NCBI GenBank assembly: GCA_964519595.1 | Contig: CAZFJN010000003.1 | Location: 1-64,000, forward strand | Source: JANRKF01 sp964519595 | GTDB lineage: Bacteria; Pseudomonadota; Alphaproteobacteria; Rickettsiales; SXRF01 | Direction: 5' to 3' | Length of the DNA stretch: 64,000 nucleotides | Shown: positions 16,819 through 26,017 of the stretch, piece by piece | Layout of the letters: each line of letters begins with the position of its first letter | How positions within the stretch are numbered: position 1 is the stretch's first letter | Translations under genes and position numbers: made by a program | Notes under the pieces: generated by a model | What the model was told of the DNA's origin: nothing | Databases searched by the model: none | Seen by the model: the letters and a program-made list of their open reading frames with translations, nothing else

Positions 16819-18078
16819 ATGACAAAACTAGCTGCGCCAGCAATGGTTTATATTTCCGGAGAGGAAATGACACGCGAAGTGATGAAAATGGTGCTGGATA
16901 AGTGGATTGCGCCTTATCTTGACACTAGCAAATGGCAGTTTTTTGATCTTTCCTGCAAAGCGCGTGATGATTCCGGCGATCAAGTGTTGAAAGATGCTAT
17001 CAACGCTGGCACAAAAATCGGCGCGATTTTTAAAGAGCCGACAATTACGCCAACTGGCGATCAGGTTCGGGAAATGAATTTAAAAAATCCGCTCGGCAGT
17101 CCGAATGGCAAAATGCGCGCCGCCTGGAATGGTTATTCGATTGATCGTGATACTATTTCCATCAAAGGCCTTGAATCGCAAATGGGCTATAAAAATCCGG
17201 TGCTTTTCTGTCGTCATGCGGTAGGCGGTGAATATGGTGCCGGCGCGAAAATGCTCGGCGCCGGAGTTGTAAAAACCATTCATACAGATCATTCCGGTAA
17301 AGAAACAATCGTTGATGAGCGTAAACTTTCTGATCAGCTCAATGCGGTGGTTACTTATCACAATCCGCTCGATAATGTCACACAGCTCGCGCATCATTTT
17401 TTCAAACGTTGTCTGGCCGCTAATGTAATGCCAGTTGTTGCCACAAAAAAGACGGTGTTCAAATGGCAGGAAGATTTCTGGCAGATAATGAAGCAGGTTT
17501 TTGATGCGAATTATAAAGCCGATTTCGCGGCGAAAGGCCTGCTTAAAAATTCCGGCGGCGAGCTGCGACATTTACTTACTGACGATACGGTTATGAAAAT
17601 GGTTGCCTGGAAAGATGGCGGATTTGGCGTGGTTGCACATAATTATGACGGCGATATTTTCACTGATTTACAGGCGCAAATTTATAAATCACCAGGATTT
17701 ATTTCCTCAACTCTCACCGGAGTTAAGGCAAATGGCGAAAAAATCATGGAATTTGAAGCAAGCCATGGCACGATTGCTGATCAATATGCGAAATTCAAAG
17801 CTGGCGAGGAAACTTCCGTAAATCCAATTGGCATGATCTATGCGTTGCGTGGTGCGATTGATCATGCGGCGAATCTGGCTGTTGCCAATAATGATATGGA
17901 CGCGGTAAGCGGCGAGAAAATTCATCAATTTGCCGCGAATATGTATGATGCAATGTGCGAAGCAATGGCTTCCGGCAAAGGCACACGCGATTTAAGCGGA
18001 CCATCAGGACTAACCACTGAGGCATTTATTGACGAAGTGGCGGGAAGAATTGATAGCAAAATGAGAGATGTAGCCTAA
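16819..18078 (+). CDS. icd: NADP-dependent isocitrate dehydrogenase, eukaryote-like type
   Basis: TCA-cycle enzyme oxidatively decarboxylating isocitrate to 2-oxoglutarate. The 419-residue protein aligns with the homodimeric eukaryote-like family rather than with E. coli Icd. It has TITPTGDQVREMNLKN and SPNGKMRAAWNG in the substrate region, FGVVAHNYDGDIFTDLQAQ with the metal Asp residues, and EASHGTIADQYAKF then ETSVNPIGMIYA for coenzyme binding. It departs from the human sequence in many substrate-loop positions. A GAGGT ribosome-binding site precedes the ATG. Its stop overlaps that of convergent polA by 4 nt. Confidence 0.92.
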   Translation: MTKLAAPAMVYISGEEMTREVMKMVLDKWIAPYLDTSKWQFFDLSCKARDDSGDQVLKDAINAGTKIGAIFKEPTITPTGDQVREMNLKNPLGSPNGKMRAAWNGYSIDRDTISIKGLESQMGYKNPVLFCRHAVGGEYGAGAKMLGAGVVKTIHTDHSGKETIVDERKLSDQLNAVVTYHNPLDNVTQLAHHFFKRCLAANVMPVVATKKTVFKWQEDFWQIMKQVFDANYKADFAAKGLLKNSGGELRHLLTDDTVMKMVAWKDGGFGVVAHNYDGDIFTDLQAQIYKSPGFISSTLTGVKANGEKIMEFEASHGTIADQYAKFKAGEETSVNPIGMIYALRGAIDHAANLAVANNDMDAVSGEKIHQFAANMYDAMCEAMASGKGTRDLSGPSGLTTEAFIDEVAGRIDSKMRDVA

Positions 18079-20915
18079 TGAGCGGCGCGCCAGTTAGTGG
18101 CAGCTCCGCTTTCAACAACCAGCGGCACAGATAAATTAGCAGCATTTTCCATTATCTGCTTAATCCGCTCTTGCCATTCATTCATAGCGGTTTCTTTAAT
18201 TTCAAAAATCAGCTCATCATGAACCTGCAGCAACATTCGCGCTTCTGGTTGCAGAATTTTATCAACCGCAATCATTGCCCGTTTGATAATATCCGCAGCG
18301 CTTCCCTGCAATGGCGCATTGATTGCGGCGCGTTCGGCAAACTGGCGGCGGCCTTGATTTCTGTCATTAATAAGCGGCGTATGACAACGGCGCTTGAACA
18401 ATGTTTCAACATAACCATGCTGACGCGCAAATTCCCGGCAGCTTTCCATAAAATCACGAATTCCCGGATAAGTGGCAAAATAGCTGTCAATAATCTGCGC
18501 CGCCTCGCTGCGCGATATACCAAGCTGCACGGACAGTCCGTGTGCGGAAATTCCATAAATAATTCCGAAATTAATTGCCTTGGCGCGCCGCCTTAGATCA
18601 GAATTCACTTCATTAAGCGCCACAGAAAATACTTTGCTGGCGGTTATCGCGTGAATATCGTCACCATTTCTGAATGCTTCTTTTAATGTCTGAATATCTG
18701 CCATATGCGCCAGTAAGCGTAGCTCAATCTGCGAATAATCAGCGGCAAGCAGAAGATTTCCGGAATCAGCAATGAAAGCCTCGCGGATTTTGCGCCCTTC
18801 TTCACTGCGAATCGGAATATTCTGCAAATTAGGATCACTGGAAGAAAGCCGTCCGGTTGCGGCAATAGCCAGACCGTAATTCGTATGAATGCGGCCAGTT
18901 TCAGGATTTATCTGTAACGGCAGAGTATCACAATAAGTGTTTTTGAGCTTGGCAAGCGCGCGGTGCGATAAAACTTGCTCGGCAATTACATGTCCGGCTT
19001 CGGCGAGTTCTTCCAGCAATTCCGCGCTGGTTGAATAAGCTCCGGTTTTTGCGGATTTCTTGCCGCCGGAAATTCCCATATGTTCAAAAAGAACCTCGCC
19101 AAGCTGCTTAGGCGAAGAAACATTGAACTCAACTCCGGCAAGCTTCTTTATTTCAGCTTCTAAAGCGACTATTTTGCCAGATAAATCTTCCGACAAAGCG
19201 CGAAGTTTGAGCTGATCAATTTTGATTCCTGCTCGTTCCATTCTGGCAATAACCGGAATAAGTGGTTTTTCAATCGTTTCATAAAGAGTGGTCAGTTTTT
19301 CTGCCTTCAATCGCGGTTTTAAAAGCTGGTAGAAACGCATTGTTATATCAGCATCTTCAGCGGCGTAGCTGGTTGCTTTTTCTATATCAACTTCGGAGAA
19401 ATTTATCCGCTTTGCGCCAGTCTTGGTTACATCATTATAAGAAATAAGCTTCATGCCAAGATAACGCTCTGCCAGCTCGTCCATTCCTTGTCCGTGTAAT
19501 CCGGCGAAAAGAGCGTATGATAACAACATCGTATCTTCAAAACTTTTTATTTCGCAGCCGTAACTGTTCATTACCACCATGTCATATTTTATATTATGTC
19601 CTATTTTCAACACAGCTTCATCTTCCAAAATCGGCTTAAGCAATGCTAGTGCTTTAGCGATTTCTAGCTGCTGCGGAATAATTGTTTGCACAACCGGCGG
19701 CGCGGCAAATAAATCTTTCTGATCTTCAGCGGCGATTTTCCGATGATTAAGCGGCACATAACACGCCCTGCCCGGCTCAATGCACAAAGAAAATCCGACC
19801 AGCTCCGCCTGCACGGCATGTAGCGAAGTGGTCTCTGTATCAAATGCCACGCTGCCTTTAGCACGCGCTTCATCTAGCCATTTTGCCAGCTCTGCTTCTG
19901 TTGTTATGGTTTGATATGTGACCTCGCCTATATTGCCGGAAATATTCTGCGCTATTGCTGCTGATGAATCTGCTACTATCGGCAATGATGTTGTTGCTGA
20001 TAATGACAATGATGCTGCTGATGTTTCATTGCCTGATGCTTGCTGTCTTGCTGATTCCGGCGCTATTTTTCCGGCAATTCTCGCCAGCAGAGATTTAAAG
20101 CCCTGCCCTTGCAGAAATTCAGAAAATCTTGCCTCATCGCGTGGCTTAAGAGCAAGATCGGCAACTGAAAGCGGCAATGGCACATTTTCTTCAAGGCCAA
20201 TAAGCTGGTAAGAAAGCCTCGCCTGCGCGGCATTATTTTCAATCGTCTCGCGACGTTTTGTCTGTTTTATTTCGCCGACATGCGCGAGGAGATTCTCCAG
20301 ATTGCCATATTGATTAATAAGCTCAGCAGCAGTTTTAGGGCCAATTCCTGGCACGCCTGGAACATTATCAGAAGAATCGCCAATTAACGCCAGCACGTCA
20401 CGAAGCTTTTCAGGAGGCACTGCGAATTTTTCCATTACTTCCGCAACACCAATTTGCCGGTTTTTCATTGCATCAAACATTAAAACACCATCGCCGATTA
20501 GCTGCATTAAATCCTTGTCTGAGGAAATTATAGTAACCTCAACGCCCTGCATTCTGGCCAGACGAACGTAAGTGGCGATTATGTCATCAGCCTCATAATC
20601 CTCAAGCTCGATAGAAGGAAGTCCCAGCGCGCGCGTTGCCTCGCGTACCATAGGAAATTGAGGAATCAGATCTTCCGGCGCTGGCGGACGATGCGCTTTA
20701 TATTCCGGATAAATACGGTTGCGGAAAGTTTTTCTGGCCGCATCAAAAATCACTGCGACATAATCACTTTGTTGATTATCGAGCAGCTTTACCACCATAT
20801 TAACAAAGCCATATACCGCGCCAACATTAACCCCTTGCGGATTAGTAAGCGGCGGCATCGCGTGATAAGCGCGAAAAATAAAACCAGAACCGTCAATGAG
20901 AATCAGACGCGACAT
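18075..20915 (-). CDS. polA: DNA polymerase I
   Basis: Repair and Okazaki-fragment polymerase, 946 aa. It has an N-terminal 5'-3' exonuclease domain (about 1-290, including GDSSDNVPGVPGIGPKTA). An Ala/Ser/Thr-rich linker (about 290-335) is built of short imperfect repeats. The 3'-5' exonuclease domain appears catalytically intact (FDTETTSLH, GHNIKYD, SYAAEDAD). The polymerase domain has motif A ADYSQIELRLLAHM, motif B RRRAKAINFGIIYGIS and motif C QVHDELIFE. It is convergent with icd with overlapping stops, so transcription ends may interfere. Confidence 0.98.
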   Translation of the reverse strand: MSRLILIDGSGFIFRAYHAMPPLTNPQGVNVGAVYGFVNMVVKLLDNQQSDYVAVIFDAARKTFRNRIYPEYKAHRPPAPEDLIPQFPMVREATRALGLPSIELEDYEADDIIATYVRLARMQGVEVTIISSDKDLMQLIGDGVLMFDAMKNRQIGVAEVMEKFAVPPEKLRDVLALIGDSSDNVPGVPGIGPKTAAELINQYGNLENLLAHVGEIKQTKRRETIENNAAQARLSYQLIGLEENVPLPLSVADLALKPRDEARFSEFLQGQGFKSLLARIAGKIAPESARQQASGNETSAASLSLSATTSLPIVADSSAAIAQNISGNIGEVTYQTITTEAELAKWLDEARAKGSVAFDTETTSLHAVQAELVGFSLCIEPGRACYVPLNHRKIAAEDQKDLFAAPPVVQTIIPQQLEIAKALALLKPILEDEAVLKIGHNIKYDMVVMNSYGCEIKSFEDTMLLSYALFAGLHGQGMDELAERYLGMKLISYNDVTKTGAKRINFSEVDIEKATSYAAEDADITMRFYQLLKPRLKAEKLTTLYETIEKPLIPVIARMERAGIKIDQLKLRALSEDLSGKIVALEAEIKKLAGVEFNVSSPKQLGEVLFEHMGISGGKKSAKTGAYSTSAELLEELAEAGHVIAEQVLSHRALAKLKNTYCDTLPLQINPETGRIHTNYGLAIAATGRLSSSDPNLQNIPIRSEEGRKIREAFIADSGNLLLAADYSQIELRLLAHMADIQTLKEAFRNGDDIHAITASKVFSVALNEVNSDLRRRAKAINFGIIYGISAHGLSVQLGISRSEAAQIIDSYFATYPGIRDFMESCREFARQHGYVETLFKRRCHTPLINDRNQGRRQFAERAAINAPLQGSAADIIKRAMIAVDKILQPEARMLLQVHDELIFEIKETAMNEWQERIKQIMENAANLSVPLVVESGAATNWRAAH

Positions 20916-21314
20916 TTTTGATAATAATTTATGATAATAATTTAGCTGGTTATAGAGGATTAGAAAATTATAGAAGATTATAGAAGATTAGAAAATTCTA
21001 AGAACAATCAGAAATTCAAACTATGTTCAGAAATTCAAAATGAAATTCAAAATGTTGATATTTGCAGATTTACTGTTATTCTCTGATCTTAGCAAGATAA
21101 TGTAATTAAAAACAAGAGCGTATCAACAGGACATATAAACAAGATTTTTGAATAATATGTTCAGCTAAGAGATTCAGATAATAGCTTTAGATAATAGCTT
21201 TAGATAATAGCTTTAGATAATAGCTTTAGATAAAAATCTTAGATAAGAATTTCAAATCAGAAATTTAAATTAAATAAAAATTTTATATAAGCGCAAAAAT
21301 AAAGGCAGAAAATA
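20916..21314. other. 399-nt spacer of degenerate short repeats
   Basis: No gene is seen between the divergent polA and cysT genes. The left part repeats ATTATAGAAGATTAGAAA-like units, and the middle has AAATTCAAA(A/C)TG-type copies. The right part contains the clean 13-bp array listed separately. Both genes' promoters should lie here, but I cannot identify them confidently. Confidence 0.7.
21176..21227. repeat. Four perfect 13-bp tandem repeats
   Basis: Four consecutive identical copies of AGATAATAGCTTT start at 21176, 21189, 21202 and 21215. Decayed partial copies extend to about 21255. The array lies 88 nt upstream of the cysT start codon. Confidence 0.97.
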
Positions 21315-22142
21315 ATGATAACCGCACAATGGAAACAGCCCTCAGTTATTCCCGGATTTGGAATCACTATCGGTTTTACGGTTTTCTACCTTTTGATAAT
21401 AGTTATTGTTCCTCTGGCCGGATTATTTGTCAGCTCAGCAACCTTATCATGGTCAGAATTTGTGGCAATCACCACCAGCGACCGCGTAATGATCGCCTAC
21501 CGCAACAGCTTTGGATTAGCAATGCTGGCTGCTTTTATAAACTGCATTTTTGGTTTAGCTTTAGCGTGGATTCTGGCGCGCTACAAATTTCCCGGAAAAA
21601 AATTAGTTGATGCGCTGGTTGATATGCCGATTGCGCTGCCAACGGCAGTAGCCGGAATAGCTTTGACTGCTCTTTACGCGCCGCAAGGCTGGCTAGGACG
21701 TTATCTTGAACCGCTCGGCATTCAGGTTGCTTTCACGCCGCTGGGAATTCTGGTTGCGCTGATGTTTGTCGGCTTGCCTTTTGTGGTACGAACAGTTGAG
21801 CCGGTTTTAAAAGATATAGATAAGGAATTGGAAGAAGCCGCCGCAAGCCTCGGCGCGAACCGTCTGCAAATTTTTGCGCTGGTTATTATTCCAAGTATTC
21901 TGCCGGCATTGCTAACCGGATTTGCCATGGCATTTGCGCGAGGTCTTGGTGAATATGGTTCAGTTATTTTTATCGCCGGAAATTTGCCTTACGTCTCGGA
22001 AATAGTGCCGCTTTTTGTGGTAATTCAGCTGGAACAATATGATGTCGCCGCGGCAACGGCAATTGCCTGCGTGATGCTGATTGCCTCTTTCATCTTGCTA
22101 TTAATAATAAATCTGCTGCAGAAATGGAGCAGAAGCCGTTAA
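21315..22142 (+). CDS. cysT: Sulfate/thiosulfate ABC transporter permease CysT
   Basis: Inner-membrane permease of 275 residues with about six hydrophobic segments. The EAA loop that docks onto the ATPase is clear (EEAAASLGANRLQIFALVIIP), followed by GLGEYGSVIFIAGN, typical of CysT/CysW and ModB. Similarity pattern favours CysT. The usual partners (cysW, cysA, a sulfate-binding protein) do not follow; the next genes encode OmpA-type lipoproteins. It could pair with components encoded elsewhere or be a relic, but the frame is intact and full length. Confidence 0.88.
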   Translation: MITAQWKQPSVIPGFGITIGFTVFYLLIIVIVPLAGLFVSSATLSWSEFVAITTSDRVMIAYRNSFGLAMLAAFINCIFGLALAWILARYKFPGKKLVDALVDMPIALPTAVAGIALTALYAPQGWLGRYLEPLGIQVAFTPLGILVALMFVGLPFVVRTVEPVLKDIDKELEEAAASLGANRLQIFALVIIPSILPALLTGFAMAFARGLGEYGSVIFIAGNLPYVSEIVPLFVVIQLEQYDVAAATAIACVMLIASFILLLIINLLQKWSRSR

Positions 22143-22190
22143 TGAGCAAATAGAGCAGATTTAAATGCTATAACTAGTTATGTTGATACG

Positions 22191-22218
22191 ATGTTTATAT
22201 AATTATGTTTATATAATT
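22191..22218. repeat. 14-bp tandem duplication
   Basis: Two identical adjacent copies of ATGTTTATATAATT lie in the AT-rich spacer between cysT and the first lipoprotein gene. Confidence 0.85.
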
Positions 22219-22299
22219 ATTGATATTTCAAGATATTTTTATATTATAACAGCTGATGAAATGATGATGAATACTCCGGAAAAAATTTAAATTCCTTCT

Positions 22300-22331
22300 A
22301 TGCTGAATGTAAAATATGCTGAATGTAAAAA
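22300..22331. repeat. 16-bp duplication of a start-codon region
   Basis: ATGCTGAATGTAAAAT at 22300-22315 is followed directly by ATGCTGAATGTAAAAA at 22316-22331. The second copy is the start of the lipoprotein gene. The duplicate upstream ATG is out of frame by 16 nt. Confidence 0.85.
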
Positions 22332-23212
22332 CATCTGCGGCAATAATAGCAAAATCATCGAAAATTATAAACGGCTTTGCTGCTGTTGCGATTATTCTGC
22401 TGGTTAGCGGCTGCATTGCTATTGGCGATAATGTCAGTAAATTGCGCGCGTTAAATCCGCAGCATGGTGATTTTTCCAGCTCATTAGCGGCAGAATATCT
22501 TGATTATGCACAATCGCTGCTTGAATCAGAACATCCGATTGCCGCTAATTACTTCGCCAGCAAGGGCATAAAATCTTTCAATAAAGAAATAGTTCTGCCG
22601 GAAGCAACAGGATGGTTTGAAAACGCTGAAACTTCAGAAGATCTGACGGAAAAAAGGAAAAATCTTCTGGCGGTATTAACTCCGGATATTCAGGAAATAG
22701 CGCCGGAAAAAGCCGCCCGCGCGCAGCTGCTTTTTGACTGCTATTATCGCGGCGAGATTATTTGCGAAAAATCATTTGCCGAGGCTCTTTCTGATTTGCA
22801 ATTCATTGCCGATGCAGTTGTTCACGGCGAGGATAATCATTTCATACTCAGCTTTGCGCCAAGCAGTTCAACCTTAAGCGATCAGGCGAATCTATTGCTG
22901 GATTTCATTGCCAACCGCGTTTTAAAATACGGAACTTATCAAATAGAAACACTGCCCTACAGCGCAAGACAACGCGCTGATCATAAAGCCAGACAGCTCG
23001 ATAATGCGCGAATTCTGCTGATCGAAAAGGGCCTTATTCAGCGCGGTGTTGACGCTGGAAAAATTCACTCACACCGCAAAAGGAAATCAACAATTGTAAC
23101 GCTAAGCAGCGACGATGGAAGGCTTGATCAAAACAGCGTTCTGGTTTCTATTCAGACATATGGTCAGCCGGCTGAAGATACGGAAACAAATTCCGGAGCA
23201 ATTAAACCATGA
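22316..23212 (+). CDS. Lipoprotein with degenerate OmpA-like C-terminus
   Basis: A 298-residue protein. An N-terminal lipoprotein signal has the lipobox LLVSGC (Cys around residue 33), so it is probably lipid-anchored. The middle is helical and aligns in pattern with the next gene (ALNPQHGDFSSSLAAEYLDYAQ here; SPSGSEFQQALAREYLRFAE there). The C-terminal part has the length and spacing of an OmpA domain (ARQRADHKARQLDNARILLIEKGL) but lacks the peptidoglycan-binding residues of its paralogue. Its last 4 nt overlap the next gene (ATGA), indicating an operon. Confidence 0.8.
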   Translation: MLNVKTSAAIIAKSSKIINGFAAVAIILLVSGCIAIGDNVSKLRALNPQHGDFSSSLAAEYLDYAQSLLESEHPIAANYFASKGIKSFNKEIVLPEATGWFENAETSEDLTEKRKNLLAVLTPDIQEIAPEKAARAQLLFDCYYRGEIICEKSFAEALSDLQFIADAVVHGEDNHFILSFAPSSSTLSDQANLLLDFIANRVLKYGTYQIETLPYSARQRADHKARQLDNARILLIEKGLIQRGVDAGKIHSHRKRKSTIVTLSSDDGRLDQNSVLVSIQTYGQPAEDTETNSGAIKP

Positions 23213-24102
23213 GCAGGTTTGGAAAATCTTTGCTGATATATTTCCTGCTTGCCAGTAGCGCGTTTTCTGTTTCCGGCTGCCAGATCTACCGTCTGCAGGA
23301 ATTACGTAATATCTCGCCCTCCGGCTCAGAGTTCCAGCAAGCTCTGGCCAGAGAATATCTGCGCTTTGCCGAGGAAGAAGAGATGAATTACAACTGGAAA
23401 AACAGCTGGCATTTCGCTGATAAGGGCATGACCGCCGCTTATGGCAACGATGTAGGGCCGGAGAATATTGAAGATTGGAACATCGCAGAGCCGGAAAAAA
23501 CCGAGCTGGCCACCGCGCGTGATGATCTGCTTACCGCTCTGAAACCACAGATACTCGCCGCTAACCCTGATTTAGCCGCGCGCGCTTACCGTTATTTTGA
23601 TTGCTGGATCGCCAGACAGCAGGATGGTTGGCAACAGCAGCGCATTGCCGCTTGCAAGGAAGCATTCAGCAACACTCTGGCAGAATTGCAGGAAGCCGCC
23701 AGCGCAGCGGAAAATGCCAATAAAGGCGGCCAAAATAAAACCACAAATCTATCTGAATCAGCAGAAATTAACACCACCTCTTATATAGTTTTTTTCGAAT
23801 GGAATCGCGCCACTCTTAACAAAACCGGAGAAAAACAATTGCATGAAGTTGCCAAAGAATTAGCGGAAGAAAGTGATTTTGAGGTTATATTACATGGTCA
23901 TACAGACACTACCGGCCTTGAACGCTTTAACCTTACTCTGTCAAAAAAACGCGCAGAAACAGTAGCACATTACCTTGTCAAAAAAGGAATTGCTGAAAAT
24001 AAAATAAAAATATTTGCATTTGGCGAATCAGACCCTAGATTGCCAACCGCTGACAATGTTGACGAACCACAAAATCGTCGAGTTGAAATATTCATCGAAT
24101 AG
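23209..24102 (+). CDS. OmpA-family peptidoglycan-associated lipoprotein
   Basis: A 297-residue lipoprotein with lipobox SVSGC at the end of a 23-residue signal. It has a helical middle region and a C-terminal OmpA domain (about 180-297): VFFEWNRATLNKTGEKQL, HGHTDTTGLERFNLTLSKKRAETV and ESDPRLPT...QNRRVEIFIE. The Asp and Arg that bind diaminopimelate are present. It would anchor the outer membrane to peptidoglycan, as Pal or other OmpA lipoproteins do. It differs from Pal in its large N-terminal domain. It is translationally coupled to its paralogue upstream. Confidence 0.85.
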   Translation: MSRFGKSLLIYFLLASSAFSVSGCQIYRLQELRNISPSGSEFQQALAREYLRFAEEEEMNYNWKNSWHFADKGMTAAYGNDVGPENIEDWNIAEPEKTELATARDDLLTALKPQILAANPDLAARAYRYFDCWIARQQDGWQQQRIAACKEAFSNTLAELQEAASAAENANKGGQNKTTNLSESAEINTTSYIVFFEWNRATLNKTGEKQLHEVAKELAEESDFEVILHGHTDTTGLERFNLTLSKKRAETVAHYLVKKGIAENKIKIFAFGESDPRLPTADNVDEPQNRRVEIFIE

Positions 24103-24134
24103 CGGAAAATACTATACTCATTGCAGCAAAATAG

Positions 24135-24211
24135 AAGCTTTAATAAAGCTATAATAAAGCTATAATGAAGCTGTGATGAAGCTGTGATGAAGCTATAATG
24201 AAGCTGTATAT
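24135..24211. repeat. Six-plus 11-bp tandem repeats upstream of guaA
   Basis: Units of consensus AAGCTATAATG start at 24135, 24146, 24157, 24168, 24179, 24190 and 24201, varying as CTTTAATA, CTATAATA and CTGTGATG. They fill the leader between the OmpA lipoprotein gene and guaA. Confidence 0.93.
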
Positions 24212-24275
24212 AACGAAGCTGTATGACGCTATTAGTAATAGAGCTGTAATCTGTAAGAGAAAATTTAAATTACCT

Positions 24276-25826
24276 ATGTCTGACCGTATTCTTATTCTTG
24301 ATTTTGGTTCACAAGTAACTCAGCTTATCGCTCGCCGCGTAAGAGAATGTGGTGTTTATTCAGAAATTCGCCCTTTTAATATCAGCACTGAAGAAATTAA
24401 AAACTTTGCCGCTAAAGGCATTATTTTATCCGGCGGACCAGCTTCAGTTAATGAATCTTTCGCGCCAACTATTTCAAAAATGGTTTTTGAACTTGGCATT
24501 CCGGTTTTAGGAATTTGCTACGGCCAGCAGCTGATGTGCAGCTTATTAGGCGGCGCGGTTGAAAAATCCGAGCAGCGTGAATTTGGCCGCGCAATGGTAC
24601 AAATTACTAGCGCCTCGCCGTTTTTTTCCGGAATCTGGAATGTCGGAGAATCGCATCCGGTCTGGATGAGTCACGGCGACACGGTTACAAAAATTCCGCC
24701 AGGATTTACAACCATCGCCGCCACCTCGTCAGCGCCATTTGCCGCAATCGCCAATGAAGAAAAGAAATTTTACGCTGTGCAGTTTCATCCGGAAGTAGCG
24801 CATACACCTTCCGGCGCTGAGCTGATTAAAAATTTCACACGCAATATCTGCAAATGCCGCGGCGACTGGACAATGGCTTCCTTCCGTAGCTTAAGCGTTG
24901 CCAAGGCTCGCGCGCAAATCGGCGACAAAAAAGTTATTTGCGGCGTATCAGGCGGCGTTGATTCATCAGTTGTCGCCGCTTTGCTTCATGAAGCGGTCGG
25001 CGCACAACTAATCTGTATTTTTGTCAATACCGGATTATTGCGCCTTAACGAAGCTGAGCAAGTTGAGGAAATGTTTCGCGACCAGATGAAAATCAACCTG
25101 ATTCACGTTGATGCCAGCTTGCTCTTCATGCAACGCTTAAACGGCGTTTCTGATCCGGAACGGAAAAGAAAAATAATTGGCGAAACTTTCATTGAGGTTT
25201 TTGAAAGAGAAGCAAAAGAAGCCGGCGCAGACGCTGAATTTCTGGCGCAAGGCACATTATATCCTGATGTTATTGAATCAGTGTCTTTTACCGGCGGACC
25301 AAGCGTAACCATTAAATCACATCATAATGTCGGCGGCTTGCCTGAGCGAATGAATATGAAGCTGGTTGAACCTCTGCGCGAATTGTTCAAGGATGAAGTC
25401 CGCGCATTAGGACGCGAGCTGGGCATTGCAGAATCAATGATAAAACGCCACCCTTTTCCAGGACCAGGGCTGGCGATTCGTATTCCTGGTGAAATTTCTC
25501 AGGAAAAAATAGAAATTCTGCGTAAGGCAGATGCGATTTATATAGAAGAAATACGCAACGCCGGATTATATGATGAAATATGGCAGGCTTTTGCTGCCCT
25601 CCTTCCAGTTCGCAGCGTTGGCGTAATGGGCGATAGCCGCAGCTATGAATATGTCTGCGCTTTGCGTGCAGTAACCTCCACTGACGGCATGACCGCTGAT
25701 TATTATCATTTTACACATGAATTCCTAAGCCGCGTTTCCAACCGGATTATAAATGAAGCGCGCGGAATTAATCGTGTGGTATATGATATAACCAGCAAAC
25801 CGCCTGGAACTATCGAATGGGAATAG
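24276..25826 (+). CDS. guaA: GMP synthase (glutamine-hydrolysing)
   Basis: Converts XMP to GMP using glutamine and ATP. The 516-residue protein has an N-terminal class I amidotransferase domain (catalytic Cys in GICYGQQLM, then QFHPE with its His). The ATP-pyrophosphatase P-loop SGGVDSSV and the C-terminal dimerisation domain ending KPPGTIEWE follow. I chose ATG 24276 (MSDRILILDFGSQ), because the 26 codons upstream derive from the 11-bp repeat region and match nothing in GuaA. Confidence 0.97.
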   Translation: MSDRILILDFGSQVTQLIARRVRECGVYSEIRPFNISTEEIKNFAAKGIILSGGPASVNESFAPTISKMVFELGIPVLGICYGQQLMCSLLGGAVEKSEQREFGRAMVQITSASPFFSGIWNVGESHPVWMSHGDTVTKIPPGFTTIAATSSAPFAAIANEEKKFYAVQFHPEVAHTPSGAELIKNFTRNICKCRGDWTMASFRSLSVAKARAQIGDKKVICGVSGGVDSSVVAALLHEAVGAQLICIFVNTGLLRLNEAEQVEEMFRDQMKINLIHVDASLLFMQRLNGVSDPERKRKIIGETFIEVFEREAKEAGADAEFLAQGTLYPDVIESVSFTGGPSVTIKSHHNVGGLPERMNMKLVEPLRELFKDEVRALGRELGIAESMIKRHPFPGPGLAIRIPGEISQEKIEILRKADAIYIEEIRNAGLYDEIWQAFAALLPVRSVGVMGDSRSYEYVCALRAVTSTDGMTADYYHFTHEFLSRVSNRIINEARGINRVVYDITSKPPGTIEWE

Positions 25827-26017
25827 CGCAAAACATAATGGAATAGAAAATATACTGAAAAATAATACTGGAAAATATAGTCAAGGATATAGTGGAAAAT
25901 ATATTGAGTGATATAGCGAATGCTGTAACGATGTAGTTAATTATGCGGTGAGTTACAAGGCGAGCTATAAGGTGAATTATACGGTATTTATATAGTGAAT
26001 GATCTGGTGAATAAAAT

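Noticed and set aside
19918..20211. Plus-strand frame opposite the polA linker
   Set aside because: It arises from Asp/Ala-type repeats antisense to the low-complexity linker; it has no ribosome-binding site and no neighbours on that strand.
24198..24275. 26-codon N-terminal extension of GuaA
   Set aside because: It is encoded by the tail of the 11-bp repeat region and does not match GMP synthases.
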